Shown here: one piece after another, positions 45,023 to 54,200 of the stretch
Layout of the letters: the number at the start of each line of letters is the position of its first letter
Numbering within the stretch: the first letter of the stretch is position 1
Assembly (NCBI RefSeq): GCF_005233845.1
Contig: NZ_SZQL01000004.1
Span: forward strand, 247,196-311,195
Direction: 5' to 3'
Origin: Ilyomonas limi
Lineage (GTDB): Bacteria; Bacteroidota; Bacteroidia; Chitinophagales; Chitinophagaceae
DNA: 64,000 bases
Made by a program: the position numbers and the translations under genes
The notes under the pieces: generated by a model
Databases searched by the model: none
What the model was told of the DNA's origin: nothing
The model's input: only the letters and a program-made list of their open reading frames with translations

Positions 45023-45604
45023 TTATATCACTGCCGGTCTGCGCATCATTCTTTTTAAAACTACAGGTTTTGTATCATTGGTATTATTTTCATTTGCAGT
45101 ATTTATTTCCTTCTCTTCCTTTTCTTTAAACGATACTGCTTTGGTCATAACCTTTTCGCCATTGGTATAAAAAACCACTTTTTTTACATCCATCACTTTA
45201 GGCACGGTTGCTACTGCTACAGGAATGATAGCGTTTTTAAGATGTTCGCTGCCTTCGGTAGTAGTGCAGTACACATTAAGCTCTTTGCCTGCCACTTCTG
45301 CCTTATCAAAATGAATGGTTACATTGTTAGTAGTGGGTTGTGCAACGCAAGCTATCACTGTTTGTCCGGCAAAACCCGGGTAAGTAATATTGATATTGCC
45401 CGATTTGGCAATGCCAAACGTGTTGTCAAAATCCTGCTGATTGGTAATCACCATATAATTGTAGGTGTAGGGTAAATCTATTGCACTTTTTGCAGCATAG
45501 TTTTGTAAGTTTACCAATCCGATAGCTGATGTGCTGATGTACTTGCCGGTGTTGCAGGATATTGCCAGCAATAAAATGGATGCGAAGATGAATAGTTTTT
45601 TCAT
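45023..45604 (-). CDS. Hypothetical lipoprotein, possible PrcB-like domain
   Basis: The 193-residue product begins MKKLFIFASILLLAISCNTG, a lipoprotein signal with Cys17. The middle (YNYMVITNQQDFDNTFGIAK then FAGQTVIACVAQPTTNNVTI) resembles the small PrcB_C-type beta domains, but the match is weak. The tail is Lys/Glu/Asn-rich. Function is unknown. It follows another small exported protein gene on the same strand. Confidence 0.6.
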   Translation of the reverse strand: MKKLFIFASILLLAISCNTGKYISTSAIGLVNLQNYAAKSAIDLPYTYNYMVITNQQDFDNTFGIAKSGNINITYPGFAGQTVIACVAQPTTNNVTIHFDKAEVAGKELNVYCTTTEGSEHLKNAIIPVAVATVPKVMDVKKVVFYTNGEKVMTKAVSFKEKEEKEINTANENNTNDTKPVVLKRMMRRPAVI

Positions 45605-45641
45605 GGTTGAATATTTTAGGAGTATGTTGATGAATGTTGTA

Positions 45642-46073
45642 TTAAATATTAATTTTTAAATCTTCCTTTTTAGCAGCATTGGTAACCATATAATTATTGA
45701 GCGTTAATTCACTGCCCTGTGTATTGTAAGTAACAGCATAATTGATGAGCAGCTTTTCTCTGCTGTTTAACAGATTAGGGATTGTGAGGCTGCTGTTAGT
45801 GGCGTTCTGCATATCCGGATATTGTTTCAACTGCATACCGTTTAATGTTTTCTCATAAACAGAGATGTATTTGTTACCAACTACTTTGTAAACTGTTATG
45901 TGTACAGATGCTATGGTGCTGTCGTATGCTGCCGAAGAATAATTGTTATTGCTGTAAATAGACAGGTTTATGGACTTACTAACCGGCTGTTCTGTTGGGT
46001 GGGGCTTTGTAGCAAATGATAAACAAATAATAACTGCTATAAGAACCGGGAGTATAATGATAAGCTTTTTCAT
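45642..46073 (-). CDS. Hypothetical exported protein
   Basis: The 143-residue product has an N-terminal signal or anchor (KKLIIILPVLIAVIICLSFA) and a beta-rich Asn/Ser/Tyr-rich remainder. No cysteine lipobox is present and no family is recognised. The 37-base spacing to the following lipoprotein gene suggests a two-gene operon. Confidence 0.6.
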   Translation of the reverse strand: MKKLIIILPVLIAVIICLSFATKPHPTEQPVSKSINLSIYSNNNYSSAAYDSTIASVHITVYKVVGNKYISVYEKTLNGMQLKQYPDMQNATNSSLTIPNLLNSREKLLINYAVTYNTQGSELTLNNYMVTNAAKKEDLKINI

Positions 46074-46387
46074 GACTTTTTGTTTTTGTAATGATGCTTA
46101 ATAACATTACAAAGGCGTACCATCAGCCGGTGCCAATGCCGCATGTGAGCGATGAGTGGCGGAAAAGAAGGAGCAGTGGTGTGAGCGGATATATGAGTGG
46201 CTAAGTCTTTAGTTTGTAAAACGATAAGCGTTTAATTGTAGCTAAAAGAAAATGTACCAAAGCGAACAAAAACTGTCTGCTTTTGATACAATTTTCTTTT
46301 ACCACGGAGACGCTATGGCGCAAAGGGAAAAGAAGTAGAGCAAGAAAGTTATAAGTGAGTGTTGGGTTTGGAATGGCAAAAAAACAA
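46074..46387. other. Intergenic region with a decayed repeat arm
   Basis: At 46298-46345 (ACCACGGAGACGCTATGGCG then CAAAGGG) there is a decayed arm of the accgcaaag-type repeat seen at 11895-12022. No gene is seen. Confidence 0.35.
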
Positions 46388-46424
46388 AAGGCTTTAGCTA
46401 AAGCGTATGCTTATCTAAAGCCTT
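46388..46424 (-). terminator. Terminator-like hairpin GGCTTTAG...CTAAAGCC
   Basis: Arms AAGGCTTTAG and CTAAAGCCTT are perfect. It lies about 50 bases past the beta-propeller gene stop (46476). The same GGCTTTAG/CTAAAGCC core occurs in the 20-base arms at 60227-60284. Confidence 0.7.
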
Positions 46425-46475
46425 GGATTAAATTGAATTACTATAAAAAACTAACCCTGTATTTTTTAAAATGAA

Positions 46476-47528
46476 CTATAAGTGCAGAACTGAACTTTCT
46501 ATCTGCTTGTTATTTTCCCATATACAAACAACGGCATCGTTGCTTACAGATTTTAGGAGTGGCAAGGCTCCTTTGCCGATAACCTTTGCGGTGCCATCGG
46601 GCAGCAGACAAGTAATGTTGCCGCCGGCAGACCAGGCATACACATTTTTGTTATTTACAGTTGCTATGGAACAGCCTTTTCCTATGCCTAACGCTATTTC
46701 CGCTTTGCCCGGTTCGCATGCATAAATGGTATTTTCGCGGCGCCAGACTGTTTCTGCCACGCCTTTATCATTAATGGCTAAACCGCCGCCATCCATGGGG
46801 CAGGCATTTAATTGCCAATTGCCATTGCCCAGTTTTTGTGCGTTCCCAAAAGTTTGTCCTCCATTGGTAGATTGGACAAGATATAAATCTCGGTTGCCTT
46901 GCAGCCAGTTTCTAAACATTACAAATACATTGTTGCCCTGTATGGCTACCGAAGGCTTGCAGCACTCACACACATGTCCATCGGGAGAAGCATAAATCAA
47001 TACATTTTTTTGCCACGACTTACCGCCATCTACCGACCTTGCGCCATATACCTGATTGTGATGTGTGCCTCTTACATCCAGCCAAATGGCGAACAATGTA
47101 TGTTCACTATCGCTGCTTAATCCTAAAAAACCTTCTTTATTGGTCGTATCCGTATCATTTACTTTGCTCGCTTTAGTCCATTTGCCTGCTGTATTTTTTA
47201 TATAAGAAAAAATATTGCCCTGTTTGTTTACAGCAATTACTACAACGCCATTGTTGGTAGCAGCTATCTGTGGTCCGCGCGTAGCATAATCTACCAAGCC
47301 GGGTAAAATGCTAATCAATTGTGAAGCCGCAAAAGAAGCACCTTTGTCGTTTGAAAAAGTGTATAAAATACTATCGCCACTGCCATACACCACATGTATA
47401 TTTTGATGGCTGTCTTTTGTAATAGAAGGCATTTGCCCGGCAGCAATCACTGTTTTTTCCTGGGCACTGCCGCTGATAATCAACAGGAGCAAGACTGCAA
47501 TAAAAAAACTACCTTTTATCATTCGCAA
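46476..47528 (-). CDS. Exported sialidase-fold (BNR) beta-propeller with Cys motif
   Basis: The 350-residue product has a signal peptide (SFFIAVLLLLIISGSAQ) and BNR/Asp-box-like repeats (SNDKGASF, SVDGGKSW, STNGGQTF), giving a sialidase-type propeller. The sialidase arginine triad is not evident. Instead there is a cysteine cluster HVCECCKPS (Cys187, 189, 190) and a later NACPMDGGGL (Cys243). In this setting, next to an HMA protein and a Met/His-rich outer-membrane protein, these could bind copper; that is an inference. It is the last gene of a three-gene reverse-strand cluster. Confidence 0.78.
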   Translation of the reverse strand: MRMIKGSFFIAVLLLLIISGSAQEKTVIAAGQMPSITKDSHQNIHVVYGSGDSILYTFSNDKGASFAASQLISILPGLVDYATRGPQIAATNNGVVVIAVNKQGNIFSYIKNTAGKWTKASKVNDTDTTNKEGFLGLSSDSEHTLFAIWLDVRGTHHNQVYGARSVDGGKSWQKNVLIYASPDGHVCECCKPSVAIQGNNVFVMFRNWLQGNRDLYLVQSTNGGQTFGNAQKLGNGNWQLNACPMDGGGLAINDKGVAETVWRRENTIYACEPGKAEIALGIGKGCSIATVNNKNVYAWSAGGNITCLLPDGTAKVIGKGALPLLKSVSNDAVVCIWENNKQIESSVLHL

Positions 47529-47664
47529 ATATTAGATAACGCAAATAAAAATTTTTACAAGCAAATTTCTCTCATTGTTGAGCGCTAAAGAAACAAAGTT
47601 TACATAAAAAGTTTTATGCTGCGAAAATCTTTTCTGCCGATAGATAAGTGCGCCACACAAATTT

Positions 47665-47886
47665 TTACCTGCGCTCCTGCAGCGGCACTGCACTGTACCC
47701 TGCATTTTTTATAATCTCCGTTACTATCTCCGATGAAAGCTTATCGGTTTCAATCGTAAGAATTTTGTTCTTGTCATTTATGTCAATGTGCCAGCTTCTT
47801 ATTTCGTTGTTAGACTCCAGGTAAGGCGTTACTTTTTCAATACAGCCGGTGCACATGATGTTGGTTTTAAACTGATATGTATTCAT
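47665..47886 (-). CDS. Heavy-metal-associated (HMA) domain protein, CopZ/Atx1-like
   Basis: The 73-residue product is one ferredoxin-like HMA domain with the metal site MCTGC (Cys12, Cys15) in the first loop and an LxxEIVTEIIKNAGYSA-type second helix and strand. It probably carries Cu(I) in the cytoplasm. It starts 30 bases after the Met/His-rich gene ends, so they are likely cotranscribed. No copper P-type ATPase is present in the window. Confidence 0.9.
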   Translation of the reverse strand: MNTYQFKTNIMCTGCIEKVTPYLESNNEIRSWHIDINDKNKILTIETDKLSSEIVTEIIKNAGYSAVPLQERR

Positions 47887-47916
47887 AGTAATTTATTTTA
47901 AAAATGATATAGTTCT

Positions 47917-49332
47917 TTATGGCTTCATACTGTGCATGTCATGCATTGTATGCTTCATCAAATGTGGCCGTATATCCAGATAAATTTGACCGCTCATTGG
48001 TGCTTTGCCGTAGAGGCTTTGCAGGCTTTTGGGCGGCACATTTACAGATGCCTGTAAACCCGCTAAAAATTCTATGGGACCTACATTAAACAGGCGTCTG
48101 TTAGTGCCCAACGTAAGCTTGTGAATATTAAATAACTTATGGTCATACGCATCTTCCAGCACCAATTCTTCTGCCGACTTTTGCACAAATTCATACCTGC
48201 CATACACCGCCTGCTTAGGCAATTGCTGTACACCTTCGAGCAATACAGAATGTTCGCGGTGGTTTTTACCTGCATCATTCATGCCCCACACCAATGTAGA
48301 AACAAAATAGCTGCCGTTCATAGCTACCGGAGTTGCATACATTGCCGAAGCTGTATAACGCCAGATGTTTTCCTCAGGATGCAATGCTTCGGGGCTTTTG
48401 ATGTATGCCTGTGAAAATTGCAAAGCCCACGCCTCCGTTGGATTATAGGATAGCCGCCATGTATAACTGTTGAATTTCATTTTATCAAAATCATAGCGGT
48501 TTTCGTCCGGTTCGCTGCCGTTAAAATCTGATATTTCCAGCTTGAATTTGTCCACGCGCACACCTAATGTAGCCACTCCAAATGTAATATGCGTTGCATC
48601 CTGCCAGTGGTGGCTTAAAGGTGCGTCCGGATCGTTCAATGCAATGATGCGATGCATAAAAGTAGGTGCGCTGATGGCCGGCTCGCCGGGGTAGCCCAAG
48701 TAGCCAAACACATCTACCTTGTTGCTCAGCCGCTGCGTATAGCTTACTGTTAATCCTGTAAAAAAATCGTGTGGATGTTGCCGGTCTACCAGCGGCTCGC
48801 CTTTATACGATTCACCCGATTGAAACAGGAGCGGATAGCCACGTTCGGTAACGGTCAACGGGTCGAGGCTGAGCATGGCAGAGAAGTTGAACAAGCCATT
48901 CTTGCCTACTTTGCGGTTGTACATTGCCATAAACCAGTTGGGCACATCAAACTGTGCATCGCTGCGCGAAGTTTTCTTGGTTAATTGCTGCGTATTGTAG
49001 CGCACAAATACACTTCCATGAAACATCCACATGCCTTTTTTGGTGTGAGCCATCAGCATATACATCGGGTTATTGTCTGGCGACCAGGACGTGCCCGAGC
49101 CATTGCGGTTCATAGGTAATGAAAGGGAAAAAGAATGTGTCATACCAGGCATATTCATATCGCTATTCATATCCATGTTGTGCATGCTCTTCATAGAATC
49201 GTACATGGGCATAGTATCGTGCATATGGTGCATATTCATGTGATCCATTTTCATGCTATCCGTATTGTGCTCCTGCGCACGACTGCCTGCAGCAATGCCA
49301 AGCAGCATAAGGGCTGTAAACAATTTTTTCAT
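47917..49332 (-). CDS. Met/His-rich putative outer-membrane protein (copper-associated)
   Basis: The 471-residue product has a signal peptide (KKLFTALMLLGIAAGSRAQ), then a strongly Met/His/Asp-rich segment at about 20-68 (MKMDHMNMHHMHDTMPMYDS and more), the kind of sequence that binds Cu(I)/Cu(II) or Ag. The remainder has many amphipathic beta strands (FFTGLTVSYTQRLSNKVDVF, ITFGVATLGVRVDKFKLEIS), suggesting a beta-barrel. The C-terminus is again Met/His-rich (HLMKHTMHDMHSMKP). No described family is recognised with certainty. It is the first gene of the cluster with HMA and propeller genes. Confidence 0.8.
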   Translation of the reverse strand: MKKLFTALMLLGIAAGSRAQEHNTDSMKMDHMNMHHMHDTMPMYDSMKSMHNMDMNSDMNMPGMTHSFSLSLPMNRNGSGTSWSPDNNPMYMLMAHTKKGMWMFHGSVFVRYNTQQLTKKTSRSDAQFDVPNWFMAMYNRKVGKNGLFNFSAMLSLDPLTVTERGYPLLFQSGESYKGEPLVDRQHPHDFFTGLTVSYTQRLSNKVDVFGYLGYPGEPAISAPTFMHRIIALNDPDAPLSHHWQDATHITFGVATLGVRVDKFKLEISDFNGSEPDENRYDFDKMKFNSYTWRLSYNPTEAWALQFSQAYIKSPEALHPEENIWRYTASAMYATPVAMNGSYFVSTLVWGMNDAGKNHREHSVLLEGVQQLPKQAVYGRYEFVQKSAEELVLEDAYDHKLFNIHKLTLGTNRRLFNVGPIEFLAGLQASVNVPPKSLQSLYGKAPMSGQIYLDIRPHLMKHTMHDMHSMKP

Positions 49333-49654
49333 TTAAAAAGCTTTTTACTTAAATAATGTCATTGAAAACTGTTGTAACGCCGGTACTGTTACGTTACCTT
49401 TTATACGCTTTAATAAACAATAAACAACAGCCATTGCAATAAGTACAAAATTCATACTGATCTTTAGTATACACAGCACTTCTGGTTAGGAGTGTTTTTA
49501 TTATTTATTTCGATAGTACAAAGCTATCTTCATAATCAGGCGATACTGTTATACAATTATGGAAATGATTTACAGAATTTTAGGGTAGGCATGAGGATTT
49601 TATTTACCTTAAATTTTTGCAGCGAGGAAGTATGGGTAGATATTGTTCTATAAT
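49333..49654. other. Intergenic region upstream of the copper-type cluster
   Basis: No gene or clear repeat is seen; it should hold the promoter of the 47917-49332 gene. Confidence 0.35.
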
Positions 49655-49685
49655 AAAAAACCACTGCAATAACTAACGCAGTGGT
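49655..49685 (-). terminator. Terminator of the DUF3606-like gene
   Basis: Arms ACCACTGC and GCAGTGGT are followed by six T residues on the reverse strand, 73 bases past the stop at 49758. Confidence 0.75.
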
Positions 49686-49757
49686 ATGGCACAAAAAACT
49701 ATTACTTCACGGGCAGGCACCCGGAAGAAATTACATTATTTAAGTAAGAAAAACATT

Positions 49758-49961
49758 TTATTCAGCTGTAGTAACAACATGTTTTTGTCTTAATACTCTT
49801 TCAATATTAGTGTACAGCGGCCCGGCAGTTTTAATTACCTCTTTAATTTGGTGTTGCGTGTACCAGGGATACTGCAGATGCAGATAATCAATTGCTGATT
49901 GATTATCTGCATGTATTATATTTCTCTCTTTTTTTCTTAGTATATCTATTGTTTCCAGCAT
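49758..49961 (-). CDS. Small DUF3606-like protein
   Basis: The 67-residue product has no signal peptide. Its core (AIDYLHLQYPWYTQHQIKEV then IKTAGPLYTNIERVL) resembles the DUF3606 pattern: a Tyr-rich strand, a short helix with E/AVK, then VG or AG and a final V..L helix. Function is unknown. The DNA encoding residues about 18-28 is a perfect 14-base inverted repeat (49879-49911). Confidence 0.6.
   Translation of the reverse strand: MLETIDILRKKERNIIHADNQSAIDYLHLQYPWYTQHQIKEVIKTAGPLYTNIERVLRQKHVVTTAE
49879..49911. repeat. Perfect inverted repeat inside the DUF3606-like gene
   Basis: TGCAGATAATCAAT (49879-49892) and ATTGATTATCTGCA (49898-49911) are exact complements with a five-base loop, and both arms are coding. 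Confidence 0.9.
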
Positions 49962-50186
49962 ATCAATCGTTTTGCTATAAAGCTACTAATTTTTGTGCTA
50001 TAAACCTAAATATACCGCTTTAAATTACCCGTATATGCGGCTTTTTAGTTGTTTAGAAATTACAGTGTACAAAATGTACACTATTGCCCGAAAAACTTCA
50101 TATCCAATCACATCCTCAAAACTGGTTTTTAATTAGCTTATTCTATCTTTAACTTTAATTGTTTACAGTAGTAAATACATTTTTTT

Positions 50187-51143
50187 ATGCAAAAACTAAA
50201 AGTGGCAACCGCACAGTTTGAAAATAAAAGCAATGATAAACAGTACAACCTGGGCGTGATAGAAAGCCTGAGTGAACAGGCGGCTAAAGAAGGCGCCAGA
50301 GTGGTAGCATTTCACGAATGTTCTATCACCGGCTATACTTTTGCAAGGCATCTTAGCAAGGAAGAATTGCTGGATATATCGGAGGTTATACCCGAAGGCG
50401 ATAGCATAAAACGATTAACAGCAATTGCCAAAAAACTGGACATTGCAGTACTTGCAGGACTATTTGAAAAAGATAGCGAAAACAAAATATATAAAGCCTG
50501 TGTATGCGTGGATGGCAATGGGTTGGTAGCAAAATACCGCAAGCTGCACCCGTTTATCAATCCTAATATTACACCCGGCAATGCATATTGTGTGTTTGAA
50601 TTGTATGGCTGGAAATGCGGTATTCTCATTTGCTATGATAACAATGTAATTGAAAATGTAAGAGCAACCAGCCTTCTTGGTGCCGATATCATTTTTATGC
50701 CACACGTTACTATGTGCACGCCTTCTACGCGCCCGGGGGCAGGATTTGTTGATCCTGCATTATGGAAAAATCGGGAGAATGATCCTACTTCACTGCGCCT
50801 CGAATTTGATAGTATGAAAGGGCGTGACTGGCTGATGAAATGGTTGCCGGCCCGCGCTTACGACAATGCCGCATATGTGGTTTTTTCCAATCCAATAGGT
50901 ATGGATGACGACCAGTTAAAGAATGGATGCTCAATGATTATTGATCCGTATGGCGATGTGATTGCCGAATGCCGGAAGCTGGGTAACGAAGTGCAAACGG
51001 CGGTATTGAACCCCGATGCACTTACCAAAGCCGGCGGCTACCGCTACAAAAAAGCAAGAAGGCCCGATTTATACCGCGACATCATTGGGCAGCCGCATAC
51101 GCCCGACCAGAAAGTGGTTTGGTTAAACCCCGGTGAAAATTAA
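50187..51143 (+). CDS. Carbon-nitrogen hydrolase (nitrilase superfamily)
   Basis: The 318-residue product has the nitrilase catalytic triad: Glu44 in VVAFHECSITGY, Lys119 in AKYRKLHPF and Cys149 in GILICYDNNVIENVRATS. Members hydrolyse amides, nitriles or carbamoyl groups. The trailing VFSNPIGMDDDQLKNGCSMI and IDPYGDVIAE segments are typical. The specific substrate (amide, carbamoylputrescine or other) cannot be told. It has no operon partner. Confidence 0.9.
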   Translation: MQKLKVATAQFENKSNDKQYNLGVIESLSEQAAKEGARVVAFHECSITGYTFARHLSKEELLDISEVIPEGDSIKRLTAIAKKLDIAVLAGLFEKDSENKIYKACVCVDGNGLVAKYRKLHPFINPNITPGNAYCVFELYGWKCGILICYDNNVIENVRATSLLGADIIFMPHVTMCTPSTRPGAGFVDPALWKNRENDPTSLRLEFDSMKGRDWLMKWLPARAYDNAAYVVFSNPIGMDDDQLKNGCSMIIDPYGDVIAECRKLGNEVQTAVLNPDALTKAGGYRYKKARRPDLYRDIIGQPHTPDQKVVWLNPGEN

Positions 51144-51273
51144 AACCGGCTGTAAAATGCGGGACCTTTATTAAATACTAATACGCAAAGAGTGGTTTTA
51201 CAGCAGATGTTTTCTCTTCTCGCAGTTTACTTGTCAGCCGGTAATTTTTTTATTTTAGAATAACACGTTTTAT

Positions 51274-54200
51274 ATGCCAATATCAACAGATTTGGTGAAC
51301 AGTCAGAATGCAGATGCACAGTTGGTACAACAGGCTTTCGAGTGCTCGCCAAACAGCATCTATATCATTGATCCAACAGCAATGCGGTTTGTAAATGCCA
51401 ACCAAACGGCACTCCGCTCTTTAGGTTATACAAAGGAAGAATTGCTAAGCAAAACACCACAGGATATTGATGCCTCATTTAGCAACGAAGTAATAGCAGC
51501 CGGATTTGATGGCATTATTAAAAGCAAAGAACAACATGCTTCATTTCCGGCAGTGCACCGCCGCAAAGATGGAAGCACTTTCGAAATTGAGATATACCTG
51601 AGTTGCTTTACCAACAACAACAAAACCTATATACTGGCTTCTGCTGCTAATACTTCTGTTTTGAAAAAAACACAGGAGCAGCTACAATTTCATGCTACGC
51701 TTTTTAGCAGTATTTCCGATGCTGTTGTTGCAACCGATGCACGATTTTGCATAACGAGTTATAACCAGCATGCCCGGGAAATGTTTGGATGGATGGAAGA
51801 GGAAGCGATAGGCAAACATGCACGTGAATGGACGAATACAATTTTCTCTCATGCAATGCAGGAACAAGTGCAACAGCAACTGTTTGAAAAAGGCTCCTGG
51901 AAGGGCGAAATCACCACACATAAAAAAAACGGCGATGCGTTTCCTGCCATTATCTCTATTGGTGTATTAAAGGATGAGGATGGAAAAATGACCGGGACGG
52001 TTTCTGTAATAAGGGATATCACCGAAACAAAGCAACTGGAAAAGCAATTAAAGGATTTCAACGAGCAATCAGCACAGCATATTATTCACAAAACGGAAGA
52101 ACTGACTAATGTTTTCAACCGCATATCGGATGGATTTACTGCGCTTGATGCTGACTGGAATTATACTTATATCAATAAAAAAGCCGCCGAAATTATTGGT
52201 CGTGATCCCAGTGGAATGATCGGGAAAAATATATGGCAGGAATTTCCCGAATTAGTTGGAACTTCTTTATACCATAAGTATCATAAAACCATGCAGGATC
52301 AACAGGTTTTTCGTACCGAGGAATACGTTGATATTTTTCAAAAGTGGTTTGAGGGCGTGCTGTATCCTTCACCCCAGGGACTGTCGGTGTATTTTCATGA
52401 TATTACGGATAAAAAAAATGCAGAACAGGCATTGGCAGAAAGTGAATTGCAATACCGGACCATTGTAGAAACGGTGCACGAAGGCATCTGGCAGATTGAT
52501 GAAAAGGGCAACACTGCTTTCGTCAACAATTTCATGACTGCTTTATTAGGTTATACTAAAGAAGAACTGATTAATGCTTCGATGTTTCAGTTTATGAGTG
52601 AGGAAGCCAAACAGCAGGCGCAGAAGCTGGTGGAAGAACGAAAAAAAGGAATAGCACGGCAGCACGAATTTACTTTCATTAAAAAAGATGGCTCGCCTGT
52701 TTACACTTTATTGCAAACCGTTCCATTATTTAAAAAAAGCAAGTACAAGGGAGCGCTGGTAATAGTATTAGATATAAGTGAACGTAAAATGGCCGAAGAA
52801 AGAAACAGGTTTAAAGCCAATTTATTAAATACTATTGGCCAGGCAGTAATAGCTACCGACCTGCAGGGCATAGTAACGTATTGGAACAAAGCGGCTGAAA
52901 GCATCTATGGCTGGAGCGAAGCAGAAGCGATGGATAAAAATATTATTGAACTTACACCCGCATACCAAAGCAGGGACCTGGCAATGCAAATAATAGAAGT
53001 ACTGAAACAAGGCAACACCTGGTCGGGAGAGTTGGAGGTGCGGCGAAAAGATGAAACTGTTTTTCCCGTGTTTGTAACGCATACACCCATTTATAATGAA
53101 CAAGGAAAATTATCGGGTATTATCGGGGTTTCATCAGACATTACCGAGTATAAAAGAATAGAGGACAGGTTAAGGGAAAGTAAAGCAAGGTACAGAAGAG
53201 CACAATCGCACGGAAAGCTGGGACATTGGGAGCGGGATTTAATTACCAATCAATTCTTCTGGTCTGATGAAATATATAAAATATACGGACTGAACCCGGA
53301 AACAACCAAACCAGATTATCACACTTTTATAAATGCTGTACATCCGGACGACAGAGAGCGCCTGCTGCGCGAAATTGCACTTGCCATTTCGCATTCAAAG
53401 TATTTTGATGTTTTTTACCGGGTTGTTTTAAAAAGTGGCGCCATCCGTTATATGCACGAGGTAGGAGAAGCAATAAGGGATAAAAGCGGCCAGTTGGTGA
53501 AACTTGCCGGTATGGTACAGGATGTTACCGAGCAGAAGCGGGTGGAGGAGGCTTTGTTTTTGTCACAAAAAAACTATCGTTTATTATTCGAACAAAATCC
53601 GGTTCCGTTGTGGATGACCGATGCGGATACTTTTGCATTTATAGATATAAATCATGCCGCCGTTGCACAATATGGCTATTCAAAAGATGCATTCATCGGC
53701 TTAAATGCAAAAGACCTGAAAGTACCTGAAGAACATCCTTTTTTGCAAATACTAAAGCAGAGAGGCAAAGACATAAAGCGGCTGGAAGAAGTAGTGCAGC
53801 ACAGGAAGAAGAACGGGGATATTATATATGTAAAAATAAATGCTAACCTGATAACTTATAATGCCAGAGCAGTATGGCTGGCAGCCGGGTGGGACATTAC
53901 GCAGGAACTGCTATATAGGCAAAGTTTACAGCAAAAACAGCAACAGCTTTCGCTCATATTCAACAGTACCGAAAATGCCATGTGGCTACTGAAAGTGGAA
54001 GCAAACAATAACTTTCGTATACTGTTGGTAAATGAGGCTTTTGTAAACCTCGGCGGCGTGAATAAAGAAGATTTGCTTGGGCGTTCGGTAGATGAAATAT
54101 TTAGCGCTAACGAATATCAAAATGTTTACGCCCGGTACAAAGCCTGTGTGGAAAGCGGGGCAGTGCAAAAGTTTACCAATACCTTGTGGATGAATAACGA

